Shown: positions 34,850 to 44,925, counted from the first letter of the stretch. The stretch: DNA of 59,771 nucleotides from Gilvimarinus agarilyticus (GCF_000832015.1 NZ_JXCJ01000001.1:64337-124107), one strand, 5' to 3'. A program made the numbers and translations. The notes: a model not told the origin generated them from the sequence alone.

Positions 34850-35983
34850 TTACGGCGAGCTTGGTTCGTCGGGCTGGATTGTTGTATGCAGCGCTTCGTC
34901 TAAGGTCTCTGGAGTGCTGTCTTCCTGGGGATCATCGACATTGATCTCGCGCATAAATATCCCCCAAAAAGCAATAAACAGCGCGGCAATCAAGGGGCCG
35001 ATCACAAAGCCGTTAATGCCAAACAACGCCATACCGCCCAGGGTTGAAAGCAGCACCAAATAGTCGGGCAGTTTAGTATCGCGCCCTACCAGCACAGGGC
35101 GCAGTAAGTTGTCCACTAAGCCAATTACTCCACCGCCGAAGGCGACTAAGATAATGCCATCGACATAATTACCGACCGCCAGCAAATAAATGGCGACCGG
35201 CCCCCAAATGATGGCCGCACCCACGGCGGGTAGTAACGAGGCAAACGCCATTACCACGGCCCACAACAGCGCAGCCGGAATACCCAGCACCCAAAAGATA
35301 AAACCGCCAAGTGCCCCCTGCACCATGGCGACCACCAGGTTGCCTTTTACGGTGGCACGGGTAACTTCGGCAAACTTTGAAAACAACAGGCGCTCGCGGG
35401 TATCGCCCATAGGCAAGGCGCGAATCATCAGCTCCAACAGCTGGTTGCCGTCGCGCAGTAAAAAGAAGGTGAGGTACAGCATAAGGCAAAAATTAAGCAC
35501 AAACTTAAAGGCATTTTGCCCAATGTTAAAGGTGTACTGGGCGATGTACTTGCCGCTGTTCATGGCAAAGTTTACCGCTTGCTGCTTTAGGTCATCGAGG
35601 TTTACGCCAAAACGCGCCAGCGTATTTTGTACGATAGGGAAGCTACTCTCGAACTGCTCAATTTTTTTTGCCGGGTCGATCTCGCCAGAATCTATTTGCT
35701 GATACAAGGAGGCGGCTTGGGCCACCACCGAGCTGACCAAAAAAATCACCGGAATAATGACGATGACAAGGCAAAACCCCAGGGTGATCAGTGAGCGGAT
35801 ATTAGGGCGATGTTTAAGATTGCTTAAAAAGCGCGATTGCGCTGGATAAAAAATAATAGCCAGTGCGCAGGCCCAAAATACGGGGCCAAAGAACGGCTGC
35901 AGAATCCATAAAAAAGCGATGGATACCAATATTAATAATCCGAGAAAGGATTTTAACTCGAGCGTTTTTCGCAGCTCAGACAT
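34850..35983 (-). CDS. AI-2E family (PerM/YdiK) membrane transporter
   Basis: About 377 residues with eight or so membrane helices in the family arrangement and the signatures FLLRDGNQLL, VVMAFASLLPAVGAAIIWGP and VGLVDNLLRPVLVGR. The family includes TqsA and Na+/H+ antiporter-like members; the substrate is unknown. The ATG at 35983 has GAGG seven bases upstream and is preferred to ones at 35995 and 36007. Confidence 0.88.
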   Translation of the reverse strand: MSELRKTLELKSFLGLLILVSIAFLWILQPFFGPVFWACALAIIFYPAQSRFLSNLKHRPNIRSLITLGFCLVIVIIPVIFLVSSVVAQAASLYQQIDSGEIDPAKKIEQFESSFPIVQNTLARFGVNLDDLKQQAVNFAMNSGKYIAQYTFNIGQNAFKFVLNFCLMLYLTFFLLRDGNQLLELMIRALPMGDTRERLLFSKFAEVTRATVKGNLVVAMVQGALGGFIFWVLGIPAALLWAVVMAFASLLPAVGAAIIWGPVAIYLLAVGNYVDGIILVAFGGGVIGLVDNLLRPVLVGRDTKLPDYLVLLSTLGGMALFGINGFVIGPLIAALFIAFWGIFMREINVDDPQEDSTPETLDEALHTTIQPDEPSSP

Positions 35984-36046
35984 TGGTGGCCTCATGGCGG
36001 TAAACACAGGGAGAATGGCACAGCGTTAGTGGCCGTGCCCGTTAGA

Positions 36047-36367
36047 TTATTCCGCGGCAGCGGCTTTAGTAGGTTGTGCCAGTAAAACAATCAGGGCGAT
36101 GGTACCTATCACCGGAATTAAGCTAATCAGTATCCACCAAGGTGAGAAGCCCGCATCGCGTAAACGGCGAACGGCAGCTGCAAGGCTGGGAATAAAGAGC
36201 ACGAGGCCGTAAAGCGAGCTGATGAAACCTATTTTAAGCAGAGACTCGACGACGACAATACCGAGAATGATTAGAAAGTTAACCAAGAAAAACATCCAGT
36301 ACTGAGTACGCGTCCAGCGGCCGGAAAAATCAACGTATTGGCGAAATGCCTGAATATAGTGTTCCAT
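36047..36367 (-). CDS. DUF805 membrane protein
   Basis: 106 residues with about three membrane helices. The family pattern is clear: FSGRWTRTQYWMFFLVNFL and AVRRLRDAGFSPWWILISLIP. Start ATG 36367 after GAGGA; the longer ORF is rejected because it runs into non-coding DNA. Function of the family is unknown. Confidence 0.87.
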   Translation of the reverse strand: MEHYIQAFRQYVDFSGRWTRTQYWMFFLVNFLIILGIVVVESLLKIGFISSLYGLVLFIPSLAAAVRRLRDAGFSPWWILISLIPVIGTIALIVLLAQPTKAAAAE

Positions 36368-36754
36368 AATTATCCTCGTCGTTATATGTGCCCAGCCTGA
36401 GTGGGCGGGGGAATCCTTTGGCGGCAGGCCTCGTGCTTGCCGCAGCGATATTCTCACCTATCGCTGCGATAGTGTCGACTGTTACTGACGGTTTATTGTC
36501 TGCCGCGGGGTGTTAAATAGTACGTGAATCCCCGACGCTTACGGTCGCGCTGAGACCAGCCGCGCGCCAGAGCGTTTGTGCGGCCCCGAAGCGGTAGTGT
36601 TGCAGGCTGAAGTTGGGCGTTATTGGTGCGCTTTAACGCCCATATCTGTAGCCCTAGCACAATATAGGCGCGACCAAAGCGGCCGTGCCGCGTTTGCGCA
36701 GGCTTACCTCTTGTAACTCACTGTTATAAAAAGCCTTTTATCACTTGTGTTGTT
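36368..36754. other. Non-coding region upstream of amtB
   Basis: About 390 bp, GC-rich, without a supported gene. It would hold enhancer sites for the sigma-54 promoter at 36755, but I find no clear GCAC-N7-GTGC palindrome. Confidence 0.35.
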
Positions 36755-36769
36755 TGGCATATATCCTGC
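36755..36769 (+). promoter_or_regulatory. Candidate sigma-54 promoter of amtB
   Basis: TGGCATATATCCTGCCT has GG and GC ten bases apart, as required for -24/-12 elements, though the -12 half is CTGCC rather than TTGCA. It is placed about 50 bp before the amtB ATG, giving a short leader. Confidence 0.55.
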
Positions 36770-36805
36770 CTGCAGTGAGCAGTGCTAACCGGATATGGGG
36801 CTTAT

Positions 36806-38134
36806 ATGAAACGATTGCGCAGTCATTCAGGGGTTTTGTTATTAACGAGTTTGGTGCTGTTGTTTAGCGCGTCAAATGCGAGTGCGGCCGACACCGGCCA
36901 AGCATCACTGGATACCGTGTGGATAGCGGTTGCCGCTGCGCTGGTGTTTTTTATGCAGGCGGGTTTTGCGTTATTGGAAAGTGGTATGGCCCGCAGTAAA
37001 AACGCCATCAACGTCATTATGAAAAATTACGCCGATGTGTGTTTGGGTTCGCTGGTATTTTGCCTGGTGGGGTTTGGGTTGATGTTTGGCGCAAACCCCA
37101 CGGGCTTTTTCGGCACCGATCACTTTTGGCTTAATCCGGCTTATGAGTGGGACTGGAGCGTGGTGTTATTTCAAACCATGTTTGCTGCCACGGCGGCGAC
37201 GATTGCCAGTGGCACTATGGCCGAGCGCACCCGTTTTGGCGGCTATCTGATTGCCGCCTGTTTGGTGATGGGTGTGCTTTACCCTGTGTTTGGTAGCTGG
37301 GTGTGGGGCAGTGCCTTTAGTGGCAGTGGTTGGTTGGCGCAACTGGGCTTTATCGATTTTGCCGGCTCAACGGTGGTTCATTCGTTGGGAGCCTGGGTGG
37401 CGCTGGCGGGCGCACTGGTGGTCGGCCCGCGTATCGGCCGATTTGCCAGCGATGGATCGCCACGGGACATTGCCGGGCACAACTCCAGCTATGTAGCCAT
37501 GGGCGGCTTTATTTTATGGCTGGGTTGGTTTGGCTTTAACGGCGGCAGTACGCTCGCGGCCGATGTTGCCATCGGTTTAATCAATTTAAATACGCACTTG
37601 TCGGCGTGTGCCGGCGCCGCTGGCGCGCTGTTAGCGTGCCGCCTGATCGGCGAGAAAGTAAAAGTTGCCCATGTTATTAATGGCAGCTTAGGTGGCCTTG
37701 TGGGCATTACCGCGGGCTGTGCCACTATGGACCCACTGTTTGCCATTATCACCGGTTTTATCGCCGGCATTGTTGTGGTGTTGGGTGCTCGGTTGTTGTT
37801 GCGCTTAAAAGTCGATGATGTAGTGGGCGCTATACCGGTACACGGCTTTGCCGGGGCGTGGGGCACTTTGGCGGCTGGCTTGTTCTATCGAGGTGATTTA
37901 TTTTCGATAGATTTGTTTGTGGTGCAGTTAACCGGCGTGTTGGTGTGTTTTGTGTGGGCGTTTATCGGTGCACTGATGATTTACGGGGGGATTAATGTTA
38001 TCTCGCCGCTGCGTGCCGAGCCGTTGCATGAGCAGCGTGGCTTGGATATTACCGAGCACGGTGAGATTGGCTATCCCGAGTTTGGCACCAGCAAAGCCTA
38101 TAACAGCCGCACACTTGAGGTGATGGAGCCATGA
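36806..38134 (+). CDS. amtB: Ammonium transporter
   Basis: About 442 residues. A signal-like helix (LLLTSLVLLFSASNASA) precedes 11 membrane helices. Amt motifs: FFMQAGFALLESGMARSKN, DFAGSTVVHSLGAW, FNGGSTLAAD and VHGFAGAWGTLAAGLF. It conducts ammonium under nitrogen limitation. The usual glnK partner is not adjacent; instead an unknown 218-residue gene overlaps its stop by four bases. ATG at 36806 follows ATGGGG. Confidence 0.95.
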   Translation: MKRLRSHSGVLLLTSLVLLFSASNASAADTGQASLDTVWIAVAAALVFFMQAGFALLESGMARSKNAINVIMKNYADVCLGSLVFCLVGFGLMFGANPTGFFGTDHFWLNPAYEWDWSVVLFQTMFAATAATIASGTMAERTRFGGYLIAACLVMGVLYPVFGSWVWGSAFSGSGWLAQLGFIDFAGSTVVHSLGAWVALAGALVVGPRIGRFASDGSPRDIAGHNSSYVAMGGFILWLGWFGFNGGSTLAADVAIGLINLNTHLSACAGAAGALLACRLIGEKVKVAHVINGSLGGLVGITAGCATMDPLFAIITGFIAGIVVVLGARLLLRLKVDDVVGAIPVHGFAGAWGTLAAGLFYRGDLFSIDLFVVQLTGVLVCFVWAFIGALMIYGGINVISPLRAEPLHEQRGLDITEHGEIGYPEFGTSKAYNSRTLEVMEP

Positions 38135-38787
38135 GTAGCGCGGCCGATCAAACTCTTAAGCGTCGTATTGTTTTTACCGCGCTGGCCGATTATTTAAGCG
38201 GCGAGCCCTTAATGCAGGCGCTTAATTTATGGGAGGCAAATTACGCGGCGAAACCCGTGTACGCGTTAAACGAATTTGTCGGTAAATTAGGTCAATATCC
38301 AGCCATCGCTGGCAAGCGCAAAGAGGTGATTCGTACGCTTTTGAGTTTAAGCCAAAACCCGGTGGGGTTACTGCCCGAGCCTAACCCTTTACACACTGCC
38401 TATAAAGTACCAGAACCCCCGGCGCAGGCAGCGTACCCTGAGCGTTTAGATAAGGTATTTGAGCACTTCTTAACGGCGCTGGAAGTGGTTATGCCGAGTG
38501 TCGAATTTGGCAAATTACGCCTGGATTTTTTATTGCGTTTGGATGATATGTCGCTAAACCCGGTCTTGAAGGCCTGTTTGCGGCGGTGGTTTGAATCTGA
38601 CGGCAGCGACAAAGCTTTTTCGGTGGTGTGTAGTGCGTCGGAGATAAGACGGGTTGTGAACCAGTTGTACGTCGCGCTGTGCGAGCAGTGCGGGCCGGTA
38701 AAAGCAGACGACACGTTAGAGGGAACGGTGATGTGGCTGGAGCGTAAACATCCGGCATGCGTGCGTGATATCCGGCGCTTTTTGTAG
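38131..38787 (+). CDS. Unknown protein translationally coupled to amtB
   Basis: 218 residues, no signal peptide or membrane helix; mostly helical (RRIVFTALADYLSGEPLMQA at the N-terminus, a proline-rich PEPPAQAAYPE linker in the middle, MWLERKHPACVRDIRRFL at the end). I recognise no family. Its ATG overlaps the amtB stop (ATGA), implying stoichiometric co-expression and a cytoplasmic role with AmtB or in nitrogen control. Confidence 0.65.
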   Translation: MSSAADQTLKRRIVFTALADYLSGEPLMQALNLWEANYAAKPVYALNEFVGKLGQYPAIAGKRKEVIRTLLSLSQNPVGLLPEPNPLHTAYKVPEPPAQAAYPERLDKVFEHFLTALEVVMPSVEFGKLRLDFLLRLDDMSLNPVLKACLRRWFESDGSDKAFSVVCSASEIRRVVNQLYVALCEQCGPVKADDTLEGTVMWLERKHPACVRDIRRFL

Positions 38788-38806
38788 CGCCGGATTCAGG
38801 CTGTCA

Positions 38807-40318
38807 TTACCAATTAAGTTGCGGCTCTGGGTAGTACTCGATGCCCATGGCATCCAGCATTGGCCGCAGGGCGTTAAGGCGTTGTAAAAACGCTTGGTAG
38901 TCGCGGTCGTCGGCACGGCTCCAGCCGAGCTCGGCGGTAACGGCAACCCGTGGCCACAGGCGGTTATCAGCGGCGCTGTCGGTGTGAACCAACTCTGACC
39001 ACATGGCCGACTCAATCCCGACGATTTGCTCGAAGTCTTCAGGCTTTAACTGATAGGCACGCTCCAGCGGTACGCCCTCTTTACGGCACCAGTCGTAAGT
39101 GTTGGGCTGGCCTTCATAATTGCCGTGATCAAAGTAGGTGTAAGAGCAAGGTGACAGAATCAACTGGTGGCCGCGATCCAGCGCCGGTTGAATATCGTAC
39201 TCATCGTTCCACAGTTGCAGCAATACGTCCGGGTCGTTATCGGCGACAGAACCCTCCTCCCAGGCAATGGCGGTACGACCTAGCTGATCGACAATGCGAG
39301 TCGCCCGCGCAATAAACTCAGGGTAGAGCGGATCTTTAATTTCGTCGCCGCCGATGTGGATATACTCCGACGGAAACAATTTTACGATTTCTGTCAGTAC
39401 ATCTTTAACAAAGGTATAAGTGGTCTCGGGGTCAGTTAAGCACAGCTTGCTAAAACCCACCTCTAAGCCGCTGTAAGGCGCCAGGTTAGTAACGTCGTCG
39501 CAGGCGAGTTCGTTGTACGAGGCAATCGCAGCCTGAGTGTGACCGGGCAGGTCGATCTCAGGCACCAGCGTTACGTGGCGGGCTTTGGCGTAGCGCACCA
39601 GCTCGCGGATGTCATCTTGCGTGTAAAAGCCACTGCGGCCACCTTTCACCGCGCTGGCTCCGCCAATCTCGGTCAGCTTGGGGTAGCCCTCTATCTCGAC
39701 GCGCCAGCCCTGATCATCACTTAAGTGCAGGTGCAAGCGGTTGAGTTTAAAGCTCGCCATGCGATCGATGTGCTGTTTTAGGTACTCAACTGAGAAGAAG
39801 CTGCGGGCCACGTCCAGCATATTGCCGCGCCAGCTATAAGTGGGGCTATCGGTAATGCTGAGGTTGGGTAACTGGTAGCTCGCCTGTACGGTGGCGGGCA
39901 GCAATTGGCGCAGAGTTTGTACCGCGTAAAACAAGCCGGCATCGGTATTGGCGCTCAAGACAATTTGTTGATCAATGTCCAGGCGGTAACCTTCATCGCC
40001 CAGGGCTGGCTCATCCACCAGATACAGCTGGATCTGAGTGCTGGCCGAGCTGTCTCGGGTAATGTCGAGCGTATCGAGTAAACCGTTAAGCGCCAGTGCC
40101 GATGTGGGTGTGCCGTCGGCGGCCTCTACGTGGACAACTTTGTTGAGCTCTAGCGTGCCCGGCATCGGGGTGACCGCATCGGGGTACGGAATCAAAGACA
40201 ATTGATTCGCTGATGTGCTGCTGGCGGAAGCGCTACTGTCCGGTGAGGTGGCTTTGTCCATATGGCTGCCACAGCCGGCAAGCAGGCAGGCTGCTACGGT
40301 GGCCAGTAATAGTTTCAT
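38807..40318 (-). CDS. Beta-N-acetylhexosaminidase, GH20 lipoprotein
   Basis: 503 residues. Lipobox LLAGC puts it in the outer membrane or periplasm. A GH20b domain (about 40-155) precedes the (beta/alpha)8 barrel. Catalytic Asp-Glu pair is IHIGGDEIK; HLSDDQGWRVEIEGYPKL and VPEIDLPGHTQAA are also conserved. It releases terminal GlcNAc or GalNAc, for example from chitin oligomers. The C-terminal region is shorter than in large GH20 enzymes. Confidence 0.93.
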   Translation of the reverse strand: MKLLLATVAACLLAGCGSHMDKATSPDSSASASSTSANQLSLIPYPDAVTPMPGTLELNKVVHVEAADGTPTSALALNGLLDTLDITRDSSASTQIQLYLVDEPALGDEGYRLDIDQQIVLSANTDAGLFYAVQTLRQLLPATVQASYQLPNLSITDSPTYSWRGNMLDVARSFFSVEYLKQHIDRMASFKLNRLHLHLSDDQGWRVEIEGYPKLTEIGGASAVKGGRSGFYTQDDIRELVRYAKARHVTLVPEIDLPGHTQAAIASYNELACDDVTNLAPYSGLEVGFSKLCLTDPETTYTFVKDVLTEIVKLFPSEYIHIGGDEIKDPLYPEFIARATRIVDQLGRTAIAWEEGSVADNDPDVLLQLWNDEYDIQPALDRGHQLILSPCSYTYFDHGNYEGQPNTYDWCRKEGVPLERAYQLKPEDFEQIVGIESAMWSELVHTDSAADNRLWPRVAVTAELGWSRADDRDYQAFLQRLNALRPMLDAMGIEYYPEPQLNW

Positions 40319-40630
40319 GCGTTTGCTCCAATTAAGTGCTGTTGGGCTAGTCTAGCCTACGCCGTTGCGTTTTGACGTTACGGTTTTGGCAAACAGCCGC
40401 AGCTCATTATCATTGAGTGGCTATTGTTGGAGGGCATTATGGTCGGCATTGCGTCCGCCTTGACGTATATCGTTTAGTTTTTTCGTCAGGCTCGCCGCTG
40501 CCGCTGCTGGCTCAGCCACGCAACCATAGATAAATGCCCGCCACAACGCAATAATACCCACAAGCATTGCAACGAATACTTACAGTTCTTTAATATTGTT
40601 GCTGATTATACGAATAAGAGAGGCACACCT
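40319..40630. other. Non-coding gap between the GH20 gene and a halogenase remnant
   Basis: About 310 bp, with no ORF of note. The last 20 bp carry AAGAGAGG before a GTG, an intact ribosome site for the decayed gene that follows. Confidence 0.4.
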
Positions 40631-40807
40631 GTGGCGCAAGCAGCCCCAATCAAAAAGTTTGTTATTGTTGGCGGCGGTGGGAGTGCTTCCCGGAGGACTA
40701 TAACCGTACCGTAGACGCGCTCGTTGCGCAGTGGCGCCAGTGCGATTGCCGTCGCCGCTCAGCCAAGTCATGATGAGTTTTTGCGTCAGTATTGTCCGGC
40801 GCCTTAA
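40631..40807 (+). pseudogene. Remnant of a tryptophan-halogenase-like gene
   Basis: A GTG start with good Shine-Dalgarno (AGAGG) opens AQAAPIKKFVIVGGGGSA, the FAD-binding start of flavin-dependent tryptophan halogenases (usual form K-K-I-V-I-V-G-G-G-T-A-G-W). An in-frame TAG follows at 40712. The same frame ends with [15 protein letters not shown], the usual C-terminus of that family, just before the dxs end. A third piece (FPEDYNRTVDALVAQW) is in another frame. About 450 internal codons are missing, so this is an internally deleted gene. Confidence 0.65.
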
Positions 40808-42693
40808 GGCGCCAGCTTACCGGCAACCGGCTCGTGCAGTTGTGCTAAGCGGGCCCGAACAGCGCTTTCGATACCGTTGGCGTCGAGCCCCTGCCCGGCA
40901 AGCTGGTCGGCTTGGCTGGCGTGGTTGACGAAGACATCGGCCAGACCCAGTTGCAACAACGCAGCCACTTGCCCACTGGCGGCCAGATATTCGGCAACCG
41001 CCGAGCCGGCTCCACCAGCGATGGCGTTTTCTTCGAGGGTGACGATCAGGCGATGGCGTTGGCAGATCTCATCGATCAAGGCTGTGTCTAATGGCTTAAC
41101 AAAGCGCATGTCACACAGGGTTGCGCCTAAGGTGTCGGCCACCTGACGGGCTGTTTTACATAAAGTGCCAAAACATAAAATCGCTACATCGCCGCCCTCG
41201 CGCCGGACAATACCTTTACCCAGTGGCAGCGCATTCATGGCCGGCTCGATACTCGCTCCGGTGCCTGTGCCGCGGGGGTAGCGTACCGCGCTGGGCCCCT
41301 TGTGGGTAAAGCAGGTGTACAGCAGCTGACGACACTCGTTTTCATCGCTGGGGGCGGCAATCACCATGTTGGGAATGCAGCGCAGATAGCTGATATCAAA
41401 ACTGCCGGCGTGGGTGGCGCCGTCTTCACCCACCAAGCCGGCGCGGTCGATGGCAAAAGTCACATCAAGTTTTTGCAGGGCCACATCGTGAATCAGCTGA
41501 TCGTAAGCGCGCTGTAAAAAGGTCGAGTAGATGGCGACCACTGGCTTTAAACCTTCACAGGCCATGCCGGCGGCTAGGGTAACGGCGTGCTGCTCGGCAA
41601 TGGCGACATCAAAAAATCGCTCGGGGTACTCGCGGGAAAACTCCACCATGCCCGAGCCCTCACACATGGCAGGGGTAATCGCATTAAGGCGCGGTTCCAG
41701 CGCGGCCATATCGCACAGCCATTGGCCAAACACCGCCTGGTACTTAGGCCGGTTGGCTACCGGCTTTTTCGGCGCCGGCTCCAGCTTGTTAAGCGCGTGG
41801 TAGCCCACCGGGTCTTGCTCGGCGGGCTCAAAGCCTTTGCCTTTTTGGGTGATGATATGCAGCAGTTTTGGGCCTTTAACGTTGCGCAGGTTGCGTAGGT
41901 AGCGCACCAGCGACGGTAGGTCGTGGCCGTCAATCGGGCCCACGTAGTTAAAACCCATCTCTTCAAACAGGGTGCCGGGCGAGACAAAGCCCTTAAAGTG
42001 CTCCTCGGTGCGCTTGGCAAATTCCCATGCCGAAGGGATTTTGGTCAGTACCTGTTTGCTACCCTCGCGCAGCGAGTTATAAAACTTGCTCCCCCAAATT
42101 TTGGATAAATAAGTGGCAAGGCCGCCCACGTTGGGTGAAATCGACATATTGTTGTCGTTGAGAATCACCAGTAAATCGGCATCGGTGTGGGCCACATGGT
42201 TGAGTGCCTCAAACGCCATGCCGGCGGTCATGGCGCCATCGCCAATAATAGCGGCGCATTTACGCTCGCCACCGGCTAGCGCCATGCCCAAAGCGGCACT
42301 GATTGAGGTGCTTGAGTGGCCCACGCCAAAGGTGTCGTACTCGCTCTCTTCGCGCTTGGGGAAGCCAGACAAGCCATCCTCTTGGCGCATAGTAAGTAAT
42401 CGCTCACGGCGGCCGGTGAGAATCTTATGGGGGTAAGTTTGGTGGCCTACATCCCACACTAAGCGGTCGTCTGGAGTTTGGTAGATATAGTGCAGGGCAA
42501 TGGTCAGCTCGACCACGCCGAGCCCGGCGCCAAAGTGCCCGCCGGTTTGGCCCACGCTATAGAGTAAAAACGCCCGCAGCTCGGCGGCAACGGTGGCGAG
42601 CTGCTTTTCTTTAAGCTCGCGCAGGTCCGCCGGCGACTCGATGGTGTCGAGTAGCGGGGTATCCGGGCGCTGTGTCGGGATCTCATTAAGCAT
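40804..42693 (-). CDS. dxs: 1-Deoxy-D-xylulose-5-phosphate synthase
   Basis: 629 residues, full length. Makes DXP from pyruvate and glyceraldehyde-3-phosphate, the first step of the MEP isoprenoid pathway and of thiamine and pyridoxal synthesis. Visible: thiamine-diphosphate motif [17 protein letters not shown] with [15 protein letters not shown], and [15 protein letters not shown] in the transketolase-like pyrimidine domain. It is downstream of ispA and xseB in the common order. Confidence 0.97.
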   Translation of the reverse strand: MLNEIPTQRPDTPLLDTIESPADLRELKEKQLATVAAELRAFLLYSVGQTGGHFGAGLGVVELTIALHYIYQTPDDRLVWDVGHQTYPHKILTGRRERLLTMRQEDGLSGFPKREESEYDTFGVGHSSTSISAALGMALAGGERKCAAIIGDGAMTAGMAFEALNHVAHTDADLLVILNDNNMSISPNVGGLATYLSKIWGSKFYNSLREGSKQVLTKIPSAWEFAKRTEEHFKGFVSPGTLFEEMGFNYVGPIDGHDLPSLVRYLRNLRNVKGPKLLHIITQKGKGFEPAEQDPVGYHALNKLEPAPKKPVANRPKYQAVFGQWLCDMAALEPRLNAITPAMCEGSGMVEFSREYPERFFDVAIAEQHAVTLAAGMACEGLKPVVAIYSTFLQRAYDQLIHDVALQKLDVTFAIDRAGLVGEDGATHAGSFDISYLRCIPNMVIAAPSDENECRQLLYTCFTHKGPSAVRYPRGTGTGASIEPAMNALPLGKGIVRREGGDVAILCFGTLCKTARQVADTLGATLCDMRFVKPLDTALIDEICQRHRLIVTLEENAIAGGAGSAVAEYLAASGQVAALLQLGLADVFVNHASQADQLAGQGLDANGIESAVRARLAQLHEPVAGKLAP

Positions 42694-42767
42694 GGACGTA
42701 CTTTATCGTTTGCGGAAACCCGCCATTGTAGGTAGTTAGCTTCACACTGGCTAGAGGTACCCGGGAG

Positions 42768-43652
42768 TTAGTGGCTGCGCCGGATAACATATTGTGCAAT
42801 CAGGTGCAGCGGCTCAACATCGCCGTCGAGCTCGTCCAGTGCCGCCAGCGCCTCTTGGTGCAGCTCTTCGGCCCGCGCCTGAGCGGCTTTAAGGCCCAGC
42901 AATGACACGTAGGTCGGCTTATTGCGGGCGATATCGGCGCCCTGTTGTTTACCTAACGTAGCGGTGTCGGCGGTGACATCGAGGATGTCGTCGTGTACCT
43001 GAAACGCCAGCCCCACCGAGCGACTGTAGCGCGCCAGCGCATTGAGTTGAGCGGGGGAGGCTTCGCCAATCGTGGCGCCCATGGCGACACTGGCATCGAT
43101 CAGTGCACCGGTTTTACAGCGGTGCATGTGCTCGAGGCGGGTAATGTCCAGCTCGGTATCCACGGCGGCCAGATCGATTGCCTGACCGACAACCATCCCC
43201 TGCATCCCGGCGGCGCGGCTCAGACAGCGCATTAGCTGAACCCGGCTACTGTCACTGAGCGCCGGAGCATCGGCCAGTAATTCAAACGCCAGGCTTTGCA
43301 AGGCGTCGCCGGCGAGTATGGCGAGAGCCTCATCAAACGCAAGGTGGCAGGTAGGGCGACCGCGGCGCAGGTCGTCGTCGTCCATGGCCGGCAAGTCGTC
43401 GTGGATTAGGCTGTAGGCGTGGATCGACTCGATCGCGCAGGCGGCGATGTCGAGCGCCGGGTGGTCGGCGCCACCGGCCATGGCGCGATAACTCGCAAAC
43501 AACAACAGGGGGCGGATTCTTTTACCGCCACCGGCAAGGCTGTAGCGCATGGCCTCGGCGAGTTGGCTGCCGGGCGTGTCGGGTATTACTTGATTGAGCG
43601 CGGCATCCATTCGCGCGCGCAGGGCACTGGCATACTCGTTAAAATCAGTCAT
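42768..43652 (-). CDS. ispA: (2E,6E)-Farnesyl diphosphate synthase
   Basis: 294 residues. Two aspartate-rich motifs: DDLPAMDDDD (first) and DDILD (second), plus GGKRIRPLL and KTGALI. Condenses IPP units to farnesyl diphosphate for quinone and undecaprenol synthesis. Its ATG overlaps the xseB stop by one base (TAATG). Confidence 0.96.
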   Translation of the reverse strand: MTDFNEYASALRARMDAALNQVIPDTPGSQLAEAMRYSLAGGGKRIRPLLLFASYRAMAGGADHPALDIAACAIESIHAYSLIHDDLPAMDDDDLRRGRPTCHLAFDEALAILAGDALQSLAFELLADAPALSDSSRVQLMRCLSRAAGMQGMVVGQAIDLAAVDTELDITRLEHMHRCKTGALIDASVAMGATIGEASPAQLNALARYSRSVGLAFQVHDDILDVTADTATLGKQQGADIARNKPTYVSLLGLKAAQARAEELHQEALAALDELDGDVEPLHLIAQYVIRRSH

Positions 43653-43906
43653 TAACTGGCGCCATGGTCCTGAGGGTCGGTGTCAAATTCAGTTAGGCTG
43701 GGTTCGCCGTTTTGCTCGATCAGCATTTGCACCTGCTGCTCGGCCTGTTGCAAGCGAGTTTGGCAGTCGCGGGTTAGCTTTATGCCTTGCTCAAAGGCCG
43801 CCAGCGATTGCTCAAGGGTTAACTCGCCAGTTTCCATCTGCGCCACAATTGTTTCCAGCTCGGATAGCGAGGCTTCCAGATCGAGGCTTTTTTTCTTGGC
43901 GGGCAT
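43652..43906 (-). CDS. xseB: Exodeoxyribonuclease VII small subunit
   Basis: 84 residues with LEASLSELETIVAQMETGEL and LEQSLAAFEQGIKLTRDCQ, the helical XseB pattern. It partners XseA, which is not in the window, in single-strand DNA degradation. First gene of xseB-ispA-dxs. Confidence 0.94.
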   Translation of the reverse strand: MPAKKKSLDLEASLSELETIVAQMETGELTLEQSLAAFEQGIKLTRDCQTRLQQAEQQVQMLIEQNGEPSLTEFDTDPQDHGAS

Positions 43907-44151
43907 AGGGCAACCTGTTTTTGCAGTATAGAATTTGGGGTTATGTTCCAGCGTTGCTGGCCGATAAGTAACGATATGGCGGACGCTGTGGGTTCTTGTT
44001 GGCGGGCATTATACCGTTTGCGGGTGATCAGGTGCACTAGTGTCCGCGTCTAAACGGGTTACTATGGTGACTTGATACGGATTATGTGAGCAGATGCGCC
44101 GGCGATAGGGTTGTTTAACGCCTTAAACGCGGCAACAGTGAGGAGTGGCGA

Positions 44152-44919
44152 GTGGATTTAGCAACGCTGATCGGGCTGATCGGGGCCGTGGGCCTGATTA
44201 TTGTCTCGATGTTTATGTCGGGTGAGATCGGCATGTTTCTTAACGCGCCTTCGCTGGTGATCGTGGTGGGCGGCAGTGTGTTTGCGGTGATGGCAAAATT
44301 TGGCCTCGGGCACTTTTTAAGCGCGTTTAAAGTGGCGGGTAAAAGCTTCGTCAATAAAATCGATGATCCGCTGGACCTGATCGACGAGGTAGTGGCACTG
44401 GCCGATGCCGCGCGCAAAGGTGGGTTACTCTCACTCGAAGGGCGTGAGGTGGGCAATAATTTTTTGCAAAAAGGTATTCAACTGTTGGTGGATGGCCACG
44501 ACCCGGACGTAGTGCGGGTGATGTTGTCCAAAGATCGCTCTCTGGCCGAGCGGCGGCACAACAACGGCTCGGCGATTTTTGCCTCGTTGGGTGATGTGGC
44601 GCCGGCCATGGGCATGATTGGCACCTTGATTGGCCTGGTGGCAATGCTCGCCAACATGGACGATCCCAAAGCCATTGGCCCGGCCATGGCGGTGGCGTTG
44701 TTAACCACACTATACGGTGCCATGTTGGCCAACGCGGTGTTTTTGCCGATCGCCGATAAACTTCGGCTGCGCGCCAGTGAAGAGCACATGATAAAAAGTA
44801 TGATTATCGATGGCTTGCTGGCGATTCAAGCGGGGCAAAACCCGCGGGTGATCGACACCATGCTGCGCACCTATCTGCCCGAGCGCAAGCGCGACGTCGT
44901 CGATGCGGCGGATGGTTAA
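44152..44919 (+). CDS. pomA: Flagellar stator protein PomA (MotA family, Na+ type)
   Basis: 255 residues with four membrane helices. MDLATLIGLIGAV, VVGGSVFAVMAKFGLG and GDVAPAMGMIGTLIGLVAML match Vibrio PomA more closely than E. coli MotA. With PomB it forms the ion channel that turns the flagellar motor. GTG start at 44152 after AGGAG. The large cytoplasmic loop lies around residues 60-145. Confidence 0.93.
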   Translation: MDLATLIGLIGAVGLIIVSMFMSGEIGMFLNAPSLVIVVGGSVFAVMAKFGLGHFLSAFKVAGKSFVNKIDDPLDLIDEVVALADAARKGGLLSLEGREVGNNFLQKGIQLLVDGHDPDVVRVMLSKDRSLAERRHNNGSAIFASLGDVAPAMGMIGTLIGLVAMLANMDDPKAIGPAMAVALLTTLYGAMLANAVFLPIADKLRLRASEEHMIKSMIIDGLLAIQAGQNPRVIDTMLRTYLPERKRDVVDAADG

Positions 44920-44925
44920 TCAGCC

